A stretch of DNA of 64,000 nucleotides from Armatimonadetes bacterium Uphvl-Ar1. Its GTDB lineage: Bacteria; Armatimonadota; Fimbriimonadia; Fimbriimonadales; Fimbriimonadaceae. Below the pieces are notes generated by a model. The model saw only the letters and a program-made list of their open reading frames with translations. It was not told the origin of the DNA and searched no databases. The stretch is from assembly GCA_002162075.1 (NCBI GenBank), contig CP021423.1, forward strand, positions 682,001 to 746,000, in the 5' to 3' direction. Below are positions 26,813 to 35,540 of this stretch, piece after piece. The position numbers and the translations under genes are program-made. Numbering within the stretch: the stretch's first letter is position 1; every line of letters begins with the position of its first letter.

Positions 26813-27058
26813 TTATTTTTTCTTGACGTTGGCGTAGCGTCGCATAAATTTCTCGACTCGGCCAGCGGTGTCAACAATTTTCTTTTGTCCGGTATAGAAG
26901 GGGTGGCTGAAAGCGGAGATTTCTACTTTAACGACATAGTGATCAATTCCATCGATGGAGCGGATTTCGTTGCTCTTCATGGTTGAGATACCTTGCCATT
27001 CGTTTTCACCGTCGACGAAGAGGACGGGGTGGTTGACGGGGTGAGTTTCGGTTTTCAT
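26813..27058 (-). CDS. rpmE: 50S ribosomal protein L31 type B
   Basis: An 81-residue ribosomal protein. The start [20 protein letters not shown] and the block [25 protein letters not shown] are diagnostic for L31. It lacks the zinc-binding cysteines of type A L31, so it is the zinc-independent form (often called rpmE2 or ykgM). The ATG at 27058 with AAGGA upstream is preferred over a longer frame that would reach the divergent gene. Confidence 0.95.
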   Translation of the reverse strand: MKTETHPVNHPVLFVDGENEWQGISTMKSNEIRSIDGIDHYVVKVEISAFSHPFYTGQKKIVDTAGRVEKFMRRYANVKKK

Positions 27059-27160
27059 TGGATAGTCCTTAAGTTTGCTCAAACGCGGCCCTCTATTATG
27101 ACTGACTGAGATTGATCTGAATCTTGCTGGATGGGACCTGAGTTGGTTGTAGGTGGAAAT

Positions 27161-27190
27161 TTGGATTTTTCGGCATAGGAAAAGTGTAAT
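27161..27190 (+). promoter_or_regulatory. Possible sigma-70 promoter of the HD-GYP gene
   Basis: TTGGAT (27161-27166), an 18-base spacer and TGTAAT (27185-27190) lie 32 bases upstream of the start codon. The match is moderate and was found by eye. Confidence 0.4.
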
Positions 27191-27221
27191 GGCTTCCGAT
27201 AATTTCTGCGGGAGGTGACGC

Positions 27222-28293
27222 ATGCATGAGCTAGATAAGAGCAAGATTTTGATTATTGATGATTCGTTCGTTGGTCAATCGGCGATTGAAGAGCATCTCG
27301 ATATGGAGGAGTCGGTTGTTATCTCTGAGCCCGATCCTTGCCGTGGATTAGATTTAATCATGGCGGACAGGCCTGATCTTTTGATTGTTGACGTAGCTTA
27401 TGCTGATTGTTGACGTAGCTTATGCGGGGATTGATGCTTGGGCATTGATTGACAAGATTCGTCGGACACAGGATATTGCCGAGCTTCCGGTTGTCATGGT
27501 GACGGGGGTAGCGGACATTGAGATGCGCATTCGGTCCTTTGAGATGGGGGCGGACGCAGTTGTCCAGAAGCCATACAACAAAGCTGAGTTACGGGCGATG
27601 GTCAAGAATGTGACGCGGTTGAATCGGTTTCGAAAGTTGGCAGAGCACCGGTTTGAAGTTCAGCGTTCGTTGGTAGCAATTCAACAGGCGTATGATAAGA
27701 CTATCCAGGGGTGGGTGAAGGCTTTGGACTTGCGTGACCACGAGACGGAAGGTCATTCGGTACGGGTTGCGCAAATGACTGTCCATTTGGCGCGCGCTTT
27801 TGAAATTCCGCAAGCGCAGTTATCTCATATTTGGCGGGGTGCTTTGCTCCATGACATTGGTAAGTTGGCGGTGCCTGATTCGATTTTGCGTAAGCAAGGA
27901 CCACTGACGGAGGAAGAGCGGCGAATTATGGAGAAGCATCCGATGCATGCGCATGAGATGCTCTATCCGATTGAGTATTTGAAAGATGCCTTGCCTATTC
28001 CGGTGTATCACCATGAGCGGTTTGATGGTACGGGTTATCCGTTTAAGATTAAGGGCGAGAACATTCCATTTGAAGCTCGAATATTCTCGGTTGTGGACGT
28101 CTGGGATGCATTAAGTTTTAACCGTCCTTATCGAAAAGCCTTGCCCCAGTCGGAAGTTCGGAGGATTATTTTGGAGGGAAGTGGGAATCATTTTCAACCG
28201 GAGTGTGTGTCGGTCTTTTTGGAGATGCTCGATTATTTTGAGGAGAACGTGCCTTCGATCAGTGAGCAGTGGCTCGGTCGGAAGTCGGCTTAA
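27222..28293 (+). CDS. Response regulator with HD-GYP domain (frame broken by 22-bp duplication)
   Basis: A c-di-GMP phosphodiesterase-type response regulator. The N-terminal receiver domain has ILIIDDS near residue 10, the phosphoacceptor in LLIVDVAYA near residue 55 and the conserved lysine in VVQKPYN. A helical linker leads to the HD-GYP domain with [13 protein letters not shown] and [12 protein letters not shown] 22-bp tandem duplication (27382-27425) shifts the frame just after the phosphoacceptor. Removing one copy gives an uninterrupted 349-residue protein. As given, only a truncated receiver or an internally started HD-GYP part could be made. GGAGGTG precedes the ATG. Confidence 0.85.
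27382..27425 (+). repeat. 22-bp perfect tandem duplication within a gene
   Basis: Positions 27382-27403 and 27404-27425 are identical 22-mers starting TGATTGTTGACG. The unit is not a multiple of three, so the second copy shifts the reading frame of the response regulator. Confidence 0.95.
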
Positions 28294-28297
28294 AATG

Positions 28298-28329
28298 AGT
28301 TTGCCCGCCAAATATTTGGCGGGCAAACT
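28298..28329. terminator. Bidirectional terminator, perfect 32-bp palindrome
   Basis: AGTTTGCCCGCCAAAT (28298-28313) is followed directly by its exact complement (28314-28329). It lies between the convergent HD-GYP and PEP-CTERM genes. Confidence 0.75.
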
Positions 28330-28348
28330 TGATTTGCGGTTTTGAGCC

Positions 28349-29032
28349 TTACTTGCGTTTGCGTCGAGCGGCTACGGCGGCGAGGCCACCCAGCACAAGA
28401 AGGGTAGCGGGTTCGGGGACAGCTTCGTAGCTGACGGTATCGAGACCGATATAGTCTGAGTTTGCTCCGCTTGGACCACCATTTTCGACGAAGTATCGGA
28501 AGGCAAAGCGACCAGTTGTGGGTGCGCCGAGACCTGATACGTTCACCGTAAATTGTGTCCAGACATCTGGATAGCCACCATTTGCAGTTGAGAGATAGGT
28601 CGGGTTGATGTCGAGGAGTACATTTGTGAAGTCACCGATACCGGTTATACCGGCCCCCGTATTTGTACTAGAACCTGCTGTGCTCATTCGTACTTGAAGT
28701 CTGTCGGCAAAGTTACTGGTCGCCTTCCTAGTCCAAAAACTTAGGGTACTTCCATTTACTAACGCAACCTCGGGTGTTACTAACCAATTGCTGATCGTAC
28801 CTGCGCCCGTTGTATTGTTAAAGTTGGCTCCAATGTATGCATTCGCGGCACCAGCTTGAGAGGTGAACACGGTGTCGTTCCCTTGAAACCATCCGATCGT
28901 ACCGACGGGGTTGCTTTGATTACTGGTTGACCAGCCAGCCGCACCGAGCGTGGTGATGTCATTGAAGTCTTGGGTGAATGCAAAAGCTGACGCCGAGGCA
29001 GCGAGGGTTGCGATGAGCAGAACGTTTTTCAT
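28349..29032 (-). CDS. PEP-CTERM protein with choice-of-anchor J-type domain
   Basis: A 227-residue secreted protein: signal peptide (residues 1-18, MKNVLLIATLAASASAFA), then a beta-sandwich typical of the cleaved-adhesin/choice-of-anchor J group (FNDITTLGAAGWSTSNQS, SNWLVTPEVAL, LSFWTRKAT), and a C-terminal VPEPATLLVLGGLAAVAARR sorting signal. It is not closely related to the two PEP-CTERM paralogues upstream. An exosortase elsewhere in the genome would be needed. Confidence 0.88.
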   Translation of the reverse strand: MKNVLLIATLAASASAFAFTQDFNDITTLGAAGWSTSNQSNPVGTIGWFQGNDTVFTSQAGAANAYIGANFNNTTGAGTISNWLVTPEVALVNGSTLSFWTRKATSNFADRLQVRMSTAGSSTNTGAGITGIGDFTNVLLDINPTYLSTANGGYPDVWTQFTVNVSGLGAPTTGRFAFRYFVENGGPSGANSDYIGLDTVSYEAVPEPATLLVLGGLAAVAARRKRK

Positions 29033-29311
29033 ATCGTTTTCCTTCTCCGAAAAAGAGGCCCTCTCAATACGAAGGCACTCAGTTCCCTTTATGGTAACAG
29101 CTATTTGTGATGAAAAGCACTAGAATTGTTCCCAGGTGTTGGCACATAGCCACAAATTTCCCCTTGAACTAGCAAATATACGGTGTTCATTAAGGTTTGG
29201 GAGGCCCGTGGATGTTACGGGGGAGGTGGTTATACTCGGCTTCAAGTTCCCACCGTTTTGTCAATGTCGCCAGGGCGAGTGGGCTTTCCAGTTGAGATAC
29301 AGGAACGACCC

Positions 29312-32008
29312 ATGAGCGAAAAACGAGTTTATCTTTTCCGAGAAGGAAATCAGACGATGCGCGACCTCCTTGGTGGTAAGGGCGCAAACCTTGCAGAAAT
29401 GACCAACATTGGTCTTCCGGTTCCTCCGGGATTCACGATCACGACCGACGTTTGCCGGGAGTACTACGCGACGGGGAAACAGTTGCCAGCGGCATTGCGT
29501 GCCGAATTGGAAACAGCGGTGGCAGATGTTGAAAAAGAAATGGGCCGCACATTTGGTGGTTCAGAAAAGCCATTGCTCGTGTCGGTTCGGTCTGGTTCAA
29601 AGTTCTCGATGCCGGGGATGATGGATACGGTTTTGAACCTTGGTTTGAATGAGACGACGGTTGCGGCGATGATCAAGGAAACGGGCAACGCTCGATTTGT
29701 CTATGATAGCTACCGCCGCTTGATCATGATGCTCAGTGATGTTGCTTTTGGTTTGAGCAAGCACCATTTTGACAACGAGATTTTTTCAGCTTACAAGCGC
29801 AAAGTTGGCGCGAAAGGCGACCTTGATTTGACGGCTGATGACTTGCGGAATGTTTGCGACGAGTTTTTGGCTTATGTGAAAGAAAAGACTGGACATGACT
29901 TCCCCAGCGATCCTTGGGAGCAGTTGATGGCGGGGATTGAGGCGGTGTTCCGTAGCTGGGACAACGATCGGGCGAAAGTATATCGGCGAACGGAGAAGAT
30001 TCCGGACGAGATTGGTACGGCCGTGAACATTCAGTCCATGGTTTATGGAAACGCGGGTGAGGATTGCGGCACGGGGGTTGCGTTTACGCGAGACCCGAGT
30101 ACGGGCGAGAAGTATCTCTTTGGTGAGTATTTGATGAATGCCCAGGGTGAGGATGTTGTTGCGGGGGTGAGAACTCCGGTTCCGATCAGCGAATTGGAAA
30201 AGCAGAATCCGGAGGTTTACAATAAGTTCATTGAGACCTGCGATAAGTTAGAAGCTCATTACAAGGAGATGCAGGATCTGGAGTTTACGATTGAGCACGG
30301 GAAGCTGTTTATGCTTCAGTGCCGAACGGGTAAACGCACTGGCCCGGCGGCAGTTCGGATTGCCGTTGAAATGGTGAAAGAGGGGTTGATCAGTCGCGAG
30401 GAAGCAATTCAGCGTGTTTCAGGATCACATCTTGACCAGTTGCTTCACCCGCGTATTGATCCGGATGTCTTGGACAAAGCGGTTGAACTGGCAAAAGGCT
30501 TGCCGGCATCTCCGGGTGCGGCGGTTGGGAAGGTCGTTTTCACGGCAAACAAGGCGGCCGAGATTGGCGTTCATGGAGGGGCAGGTGAAAAGGTCTTGCT
30601 TGTTCGTGAAGAAACGAATCCGGATGACGTTCATGGAATGCTGGCGGCTCAAGGTGTTTTGACGGCACGCGGTGGCAAAACAAGCCACGCCGCAGTTGTT
30701 GCTCGTGGATTTGGGATTCCTTGTGTTGCGGGGGCCGAGTCAATTCACATTGATGAGAAGGCGCATTACTTTGAAGTCAATGGTCACACGGTGAAGGAAG
30801 GCGATGTGATCACGATGGATGGTTCGAGCGGAAAGGTCTATTTGGGTGAGCTGAAGCTGATCGCACCGGAAGTCAGCGGTTCATTTGGTGAATTGATGGC
30901 CTGGGCCGACGAATTCCGTACCTTGAAGGTGCGCACCAATGCGGACAATCCTCGGGATGCTCAGCAGGCTCTTGAATTTGGTGCCGAAGGAATTGGTCTA
31001 TGCCGTACGGAGCACATGTTCTTTGAAGCAGACCGGTTGCCGCTGGTTCAGGAGTTGATCTTGAGCAAGGATCCGGCAGTTCAGCAAGAAATGTTGGATA
31101 AGCTGCAAGTTGTTCAGCAGGGCGACTTTGAAGGGATTTTCGAAGCGATGGACGGCAAGCCAGTCACGATTCGTTTGATTGACCCGCCGCTCCATGAATT
31201 TCTGCCGAGCAAAGACGAATTGATTCGAGAAGTTTCTGATTTGTCGCATCGAGCGCAGACGAATTCCGAACTGAAATCAAAGTTGGAAGAGAAGCAGAAA
31301 TTGCTCCATGAAGTTGAGGCAATGAGCGAAGCGAACCCGATGATGGGCTTACGGGGCGTTCGGCTTTCGATTATTCTTCCGGGCTTGGTTGTGATGCAGA
31401 CGCGGGCAATTTTGCAAGCTGCATGCAAGCTGACCAAGGCGGGCAAGACGGTTTTGCCAGAGATTATGATTCCGCTTGTTTCGACCGTAAATGAGCTTCG
31501 GGTTGTTCAGAATCAGTTGGAAGCGGAAGCGAAGAAGATCATGAGTGAGCAAGGGATTGACGTTGCTTACCAGTTTGGAACTATGATCGAAATTCCTCGG
31601 GCGGCATTGACCAGTGGTGAGATTGCGGAGTATGCGCAGTTCTTTAGCTTTGGCACGAACGACTTGACTCAGATGACCTTTGGATACAGTCGGGATGATG
31701 CGGAAGGGAAGTTCTTGCAGACTTACGTAGAGAAGAAAATCTTGGCCACGAATCCGTTTGAATCGATTGATCAGACGGGGGTTGGTCGCCTGATGAAGTT
31801 GTCCGTTGCGGAAGGACGGGCGGCTCGTCCGGGCTTGAAGTGTGGCATTTGTGGCGAGCACGGTGGTGATCCGGAATCGGTTCACTTCTGCCATGAGATT
31901 GGCTTGGATTATGTGAGTTGTTCACCGTTCCGAGTTCCGATTGCACGATTGGCGGCGGCACAGGCGGCGGTTAAAGATCGGGTTAAGGTCGGCGCGGCGG
32001 ACAAGTAA
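29312..32008 (+). CDS. ppdK: Pyruvate, phosphate dikinase
   Basis: Interconverts pyruvate, ATP and phosphate with PEP, AMP and pyrophosphate. The 898-residue protein has the complete domain order: an ATP-grasp domain starting RVYLFREGNQTMRDLLGGKG, the phosphohistidine domain with GGKTSHAAVVARG near residue 455, and the C-terminal PEP/pyruvate barrel ending with CGICGEHGGDPESV. The ATG at 29312 has AGGA upstream; earlier in-frame starts would add 43 atypical residues. A diverged copy of its last codons is found at 32853-32895. The 280-bp gap upstream holds the promoters of this and the divergent PEP-CTERM gene, but I could not place them. Confidence 0.97.
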   Translation: MSEKRVYLFREGNQTMRDLLGGKGANLAEMTNIGLPVPPGFTITTDVCREYYATGKQLPAALRAELETAVADVEKEMGRTFGGSEKPLLVSVRSGSKFSMPGMMDTVLNLGLNETTVAAMIKETGNARFVYDSYRRLIMMLSDVAFGLSKHHFDNEIFSAYKRKVGAKGDLDLTADDLRNVCDEFLAYVKEKTGHDFPSDPWEQLMAGIEAVFRSWDNDRAKVYRRTEKIPDEIGTAVNIQSMVYGNAGEDCGTGVAFTRDPSTGEKYLFGEYLMNAQGEDVVAGVRTPVPISELEKQNPEVYNKFIETCDKLEAHYKEMQDLEFTIEHGKLFMLQCRTGKRTGPAAVRIAVEMVKEGLISREEAIQRVSGSHLDQLLHPRIDPDVLDKAVELAKGLPASPGAAVGKVVFTANKAAEIGVHGGAGEKVLLVREETNPDDVHGMLAAQGVLTARGGKTSHAAVVARGFGIPCVAGAESIHIDEKAHYFEVNGHTVKEGDVITMDGSSGKVYLGELKLIAPEVSGSFGELMAWADEFRTLKVRTNADNPRDAQQALEFGAEGIGLCRTEHMFFEADRLPLVQELILSKDPAVQQEMLDKLQVVQQGDFEGIFEAMDGKPVTIRLIDPPLHEFLPSKDELIREVSDLSHRAQTNSELKSKLEEKQKLLHEVEAMSEANPMMGLRGVRLSIILPGLVVMQTRAILQAACKLTKAGKTVLPEIMIPLVSTVNELRVVQNQLEAEAKKIMSEQGIDVAYQFGTMIEIPRAALTSGEIAEYAQFFSFGTNDLTQMTFGYSRDDAEGKFLQTYVEKKILATNPFESIDQTGVGRLMKLSVAEGRAARPGLKCGICGEHGGDPESVHFCHEIGLDYVSCSPFRVPIARLAAAQAAVKDRVKVGAADK

Positions 32009-32023
32009 GTTCGGTCATTTATG

Positions 32024-32057
32024 GGCTCCCCGTTCACTTTTTGGTGGACGGGGAGCC
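32024..32057 (+). terminator. Hairpin after ppdK
   Basis: GGCTCCCCGT (32024-32033) pairs with ACGGGGAGCC (32048-32057). The T-tract is weak, so termination may be partial. Confidence 0.65.
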
Positions 32058-32083
32058 AGTTATTAGGGTAATTTTTTGAGACT

Positions 32084-32617
32084 ATGAATACTCGAGTTGG
32101 AGATGACTATCCGCAACAGTTAATTGGCGAATTGAATCTAGTTTCAGGAAAAGTTCACGTTGGCGATGGACAGTTCATTCCCGGTGATCCTTCTTTTATT
32201 GGAATGCTTGACAGCGCTGTTTATGAAGTTTGGGTAAAAGTAGCATCGACGGAGGACGGAGATCGAGTCAGATGCCTTTGGATGGTTCGACCAGGGTTTG
32301 TTACTACTCAGAAAGCGGAAGCTGGATCGACTTGGGCAGATACGGCAACTATTGGCTTTTGTGATTCATCTTTGGCAGAGCCTGAGTATACGGTAGAGCA
32401 AAACGACGAGTACTTAGACAGGCTTTGGAAAGCAACAGAGTCCGCTCAGTATGCAGCATTTACGCCCTTGGAAGGTGTCGTTGGAAAGGTGTTTGTCGCT
32501 TCGAGTGGCTTTGGCGACGGCGATTTTCTCGTCGAGTACCTCTTAGATAGCCAAGGTGGTAAAGGCGGACTGATCGTTACCTTTTTCAAATGGGGTCAGT
32601 TGTATAGCTCTGAGTAG
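32084..32617 (+). CDS. Hypothetical cytoplasmic protein
   Basis: A 177-residue acidic protein with no signal peptide or membrane segment. It begins MNTRVGDDYPQQLIGELNLV and has a central VYEVWVKVAS strand and a C-terminal GKGGLIVTFFKWG. I do not recognise the family. Its base composition looks more AT-rich than its neighbours. It sits inside a duplicated, partly decayed segment between ppdK and the HNH gene, so it may be an insertion or relic cargo. The start has no strong ribosome-binding site. Confidence 0.5.
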   Translation: MNTRVGDDYPQQLIGELNLVSGKVHVGDGQFIPGDPSFIGMLDSAVYEVWVKVASTEDGDRVRCLWMVRPGFVTTQKAEAGSTWADTATIGFCDSSLAEPEYTVEQNDEYLDRLWKATESAQYAAFTPLEGVVGKVFVASSGFGDGDFLVEYLLDSQGGKGGLIVTFFKWGQLYSSE

Positions 32618-32769
32618 TTGATTTGAAGACGAAGCCGGAGCGAGTTTTCTGGAATATTTGAACAAGTCACTAGTGCCCTAAAGCAAACCATAGAGAATAC
32701 AATGCTTGCGAATTTGCAGAGCAAGGTGGAAAGGATTGATAAGGTAATCCCAGTCTACACTCAGAGATG

Positions 32770-32835
32770 ATTAGTTCACAGTTATCTGTTGAAACTCTTT
32801 GAAGATGAGTGAAGTAGTATGTCCATTTCTCTGTC
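32770..32835 (-). pseudogene. Relic of the 3' end of an HNH endonuclease gene
   Basis: On the minus strand this region matches the last 20 or so codons of the intact HNH gene (33352-33420): both share TTCAAAGAGTTTCAACA and the GTGAACTA ending, with many substitutions and a one-base insertion that breaks the frame. No upstream part of the gene remains. Confidence 0.8.
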
Positions 32836-32852
32836 CTAGGGAACGCCACGTT

Positions 32853-32942
32853 CAATATGCGGCGGTTCAGGATCGAGTTAAGGTTGGGGCCCTGGAGAAG
32901 GAAGCTCGGTTAGTGGCTGCGATCCCCGCTGGGCTTTACTGA
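32853..32942 (+). pseudogene. Relic of the 3' end of ppdK
   Basis: The reading AAVQDRVKVGA matches the ppdK C-terminus AAVKDRVKVGA, and the DNA shares most bases over about 32 positions (GCGGCGGTT..GATCG.GTTAAGGT). The remaining frame ends at TGA 32942, directly before a terminator. No start codon or upstream ppdK sequence is present. Confidence 0.8.
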
Positions 32943-32961
32943 GCATCGGGTTTTTTTTTTT
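32923..32961 (+). terminator. Terminator after the ppdK relic
   Basis: An imperfect GC stem (CCCGCT with AGCATCGGG) is followed by eleven T (32951-32961). It may be what is left of an ancestral ppdK terminator. Confidence 0.7.
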
Positions 32962-32998
32962 GTTAGTGCAAAGATGTAGCGGGTATTCTTAGCCCGTC

Positions 32999-33355
32999 AT
33001 GAGCTTTAAAGTGGAGAGTATAGCGGCGATGGTTCCCTCCACCGATTTGGAAAGATCAGTTGGATTTTTGGTTGATAGGTTGGGTTTTGAGTTAGTGTTT
33101 TCAACTGAAACGTACTGCATTTTGGTTCGAGATGGGTTTGAGTTTCATTTGCAACGAGCGGGTGAAGGCGTTGGGCAGATAGCAATTTATATTAAGGTTG
33201 ATGACGTTGAGGCAGTATGGGACCGTTTACAGGGCCATTTGGACGGGATTCGGCACAAGGCTCCGTTTGACCAGGAGTACCAGATGCGGGAAATCCATGT
33301 TGATCTTCCTTCGACTCAGGCTTCGTTCTTTATCGGTCAGCCGATTGGTGATTAG
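32999..33355 (+). CDS. VOC-family (glyoxalase/bleomycin-resistance fold) protein
   Basis: A 118-residue single vicinal-oxygen-chelate module. The typical layout is visible: VPSTDLERSVGFLVDRLGFEL in the first half, FEFHLQRA, then IAIYIKVDDVEAVWDRL and a final strand VDLPSTQASFFIGQP. Such proteins bind metals or small hydrophobic ligands as lyases, dioxygenases or resistance proteins. The substrate is unknown. Its 3' end overlaps the convergent HNH gene by 4 bp, within the duplicated ppdK/HNH junction. Confidence 0.85.
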   Translation: MSFKVESIAAMVPSTDLERSVGFLVDRLGFELVFSTETYCILVRDGFEFHLQRAGEGVGQIAIYIKVDDVEAVWDRLQGHLDGIRHKAPFDQEYQMREIHVDLPSTQASFFIGQPIGD

Positions 33356-33888
33356 TTCACTGTTTTTTGTTGAAACTCTTTGAAGATGGGGAGGTAGTAC
33401 GCCCATTGTTCTTTTTCGATGGCGGTCATGTAGGATTGGAGGCTAAGGTACGGGACGTAATGGGGTTGTTTTGGCTGCTTTTTGAGTTTCATGCCAGCTT
33501 GGAGCGGGGTTTTGTCGGCTTTTTTGAGGTTGCATTTACGACAGCAGGTGACGAGGTTTTCCCATGTGTGGGGGCCGCCGCACCAACGCGGGACAACGTG
33601 GTCGAGGGTGAGGTCGCGGGTTGACCCGCAGTATTGGCATTCGTAGTTATCGCGAGCGAGGATGCTGTGGCGGGAGAGACGCAACCGAGGTAGTGGGCGC
33701 TTGACTTGGTAGCGCATTCGGACGACGGACGGCATGGTGTGTTCGCCGGCGAAAGTTTTGTATTCTCGCCCCGCATCTTCGATGATTTCGGCTTTGCCGA
33801 GGATGAGGAGCGTGACGGCACGCCTGAGGTTGCAGACGTTCAGCGGCTCATAGTTGGCGTTGAGCAGAAGGACTTCATGTTTGGCCAT
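33352..33888 (-). CDS. HNH endonuclease family protein
   Basis: A 178-residue protein. N-terminal VLLLNANYEPLNVCNLRRA followed by the HNH core: CQYCGSTRDLTLDHVVPR near residue 82 and ENLVTCCRKCNLKKADKTP near 110. The four cysteines (CxxC twice) hold a structural zinc, and the DHVVPR His with the later Asn build the metal site. This is the common stand-alone housekeeping HNH type of unknown physiological role. The ATG at 33888 has GAGGTG upstream; a longer upstream frame lacks homology-like features. A decayed copy of its 3' end lies at 32770. Confidence 0.92.
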   Translation of the reverse strand: MAKHEVLLLNANYEPLNVCNLRRAVTLLILGKAEIIEDAGREYKTFAGEHTMPSVVRMRYQVKRPLPRLRLSRHSILARDNYECQYCGSTRDLTLDHVVPRWCGGPHTWENLVTCCRKCNLKKADKTPLQAGMKLKKQPKQPHYVPYLSLQSYMTAIEKEQWAYYLPIFKEFQQKTVN

Positions 33889-33929
33889 TGGGTTCACCTC
33901 GTTCGATGGGGGTTTGCGGGTTCTGGTAC

Positions 33930-34035
33930 AAAAAAACCCGCGTGTCTCACCGAAACGCGGGTTGGAGTGACACCAAGACGTTGGTGTATTAGGGTGTCGA
34001 ATTGAGTCGGAGGACACCCGCAATGTTTCACCAAG
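33930..34035 (-). ncRNA. Candidate structured RNA or attenuator with three hairpins
   Basis: Read on the minus strand, three hairpins follow each other: GGGTGTC/GACACCC (34019-34013 with 33998-33992), ACACCAA/TTGGTGT (33987-33981 with 33976-33970) and AACCCGCG/CGCGGGTT (33963-33956 with 33942-33935), the last running into seven T. This is a terminator 42 bp upstream of the HNH start. It may be a small RNA or a leader that attenuates the HNH gene. No known family is recognised, and no clear promoter was found in the remaining gap to murA. Confidence 0.45.
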
Positions 34036-34246
34036 TTCTGATCGCAAACTTGCATCACTTGCTATTAAAACGGATTTCCCGAATGTTTTGGCGCAGTTTT
34101 TTTCATCTCTTAACAAAAAAATTGATTTCGGGTGGAATTTGCGGGTGAGCATCCTTTGCCCGAGGCATAACGTCCGGTAAAATGCGCAGGTTAATCGGCT
34201 GGGTGTGCCTGGTTGGTTGTAACGCCATGGATGGTGAGTGACTGAG

Positions 34247-35539
34247 ATGAATGTTTTGCGAATTGAGGGTGGACGACCTTTGCGGGGGTCGGTTGACATT
34301 GCGGGCAGCAAGAATGCGGCTTTGGCGATTTTGGCATCTGTGCCCTTGGTGGATGGCACGGTAGTTTTGACCAATGTGCCGGAGATTAGTGACATTCACA
34401 TCAAGTTGAATTTGCTTCGGCGGTTGGGGGTGGAGTCGGAGTTTCGGGAAGGAACGCTTTTTATTGATACCAAAGGCTTGAAAGCGGCGGAGCTTCCGGA
34501 GGAAGAAGTCCGGAAAATTCGGACGGGGTTTTATATGTTGGGGCCGTTGCTTATGCGGCTGGGATCAATTTCGTTGCCGATGCCGGGGGGATGCAAAATT
34601 GGGGCCCGTCCAGTTGATTTTCACTTGAAAGGGCTTCGGGCACTTGGGGCAACTATTGAAACTTTATCGGGGAACTATGTGGCGAATTCGACAGGGGTCG
34701 AAGGGACGGAGATTTATCTGGATGCTCCGAGTGCAGGGGCGACTCAGCATTTGCTTGCAACGGCAACGCTTGTTCCGGGTCATACGGTGATTCAAAATGC
34801 TTCGATTGAGCCGGAAGTCGTGAGCTTGGCGGGCTTTTTGCAATCGGCGGGGGCGAAGATTGAAGGTGCGGGTACGAGCACGATTACGGTAACGGGAGTT
34901 GAGAAACTCACAGATTGTCGGTATTCGGTGCCAGCCGACCGGATGCAGGCGGGGACTTATTTGCTTGCGGCGGCGATCACGGGGGGAGACGTTACTGCGC
35001 GGGGAATTTTGCCCGAAGAACAGACGGCATTGGTGAATAAGCTCCGGGAAGCGGGCTTTTTTGCTGAAGAGGGTAACGATTGGGTGCGCGTTTGGGCGGA
35101 AGGCCGAGGCCGGGGAATCCGGGTCAAGACAATGCCCTATCCTGGGTTTCCAACTGATATTCAGCAGCCGATGGCAGCGGTGCTGGCGTTGGCAGATGGT
35201 CCAAGCTCGATTGAAGAGACGATCTATGAGAGTCGGATTGGTCATATTTCTGAGCTAGAGCGGATGGGGGCAAATGTCCGGGTTGAAGGGCGATCGACTT
35301 TGATTGAAGGCGTTAAGCAATTGCAAGGTGCGGTTGTCGAGGCGAGCGATTTGCGGGCAGGGGCGGCTTTGTGTTTGGCGGCGTTTGCGGCAAGTGGCGA
35401 GACGGTGATCCGGAATGTGATCTATATTGATCGTGGCTACCAGGATTTGGAAAAGAACTTTACGCAACTGGGTGGCAAGATTGAACGTTTGAGTGAAGAG
35501 GAGTGGGCTCGTCAAAGCGAGTCTGTAGAGCAGAAATAA
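34247..35539 (+). CDS. murA: UDP-N-acetylglucosamine 1-carboxyvinyltransferase
   Basis: Catalyses the first committed step of peptidoglycan synthesis, adding enolpyruvate from PEP to UDP-GlcNAc. About 430 residues with the inside-out alpha/beta barrel blocks [12 protein letters not shown] at the N-terminus, [15 protein letters not shown] with the catalytic cysteine at residue 116, and [13 protein letters not shown] near residue 300. The cysteine predicts fosfomycin binding. I chose ATG 34247 over GTG 34238. It is followed one base after its stop by mreB, an arrangement common in diderm bacteria. Confidence 0.97.
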   Translation: MNVLRIEGGRPLRGSVDIAGSKNAALAILASVPLVDGTVVLTNVPEISDIHIKLNLLRRLGVESEFREGTLFIDTKGLKAAELPEEEVRKIRTGFYMLGPLLMRLGSISLPMPGGCKIGARPVDFHLKGLRALGATIETLSGNYVANSTGVEGTEIYLDAPSAGATQHLLATATLVPGHTVIQNASIEPEVVSLAGFLQSAGAKIEGAGTSTITVTGVEKLTDCRYSVPADRMQAGTYLLAAAITGGDVTARGILPEEQTALVNKLREAGFFAEEGNDWVRVWAEGRGRGIRVKTMPYPGFPTDIQQPMAAVLALADGPSSIEETIYESRIGHISELERMGANVRVEGRSTLIEGVKQLQGAVVEASDLRAGAALCLAAFAASGETVIRNVIYIDRGYQDLEKNFTQLGGKIERLSEEEWARQSESVEQK

Positions 35540-35540
35540 A

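Noticed and set aside
33889-34395. Long N-terminal extension of the HNH frame
   Set aside because: It crosses a strong terminator and the start of divergent murA; ATG 33888 has a good ribosome-binding site and begins the conserved part.
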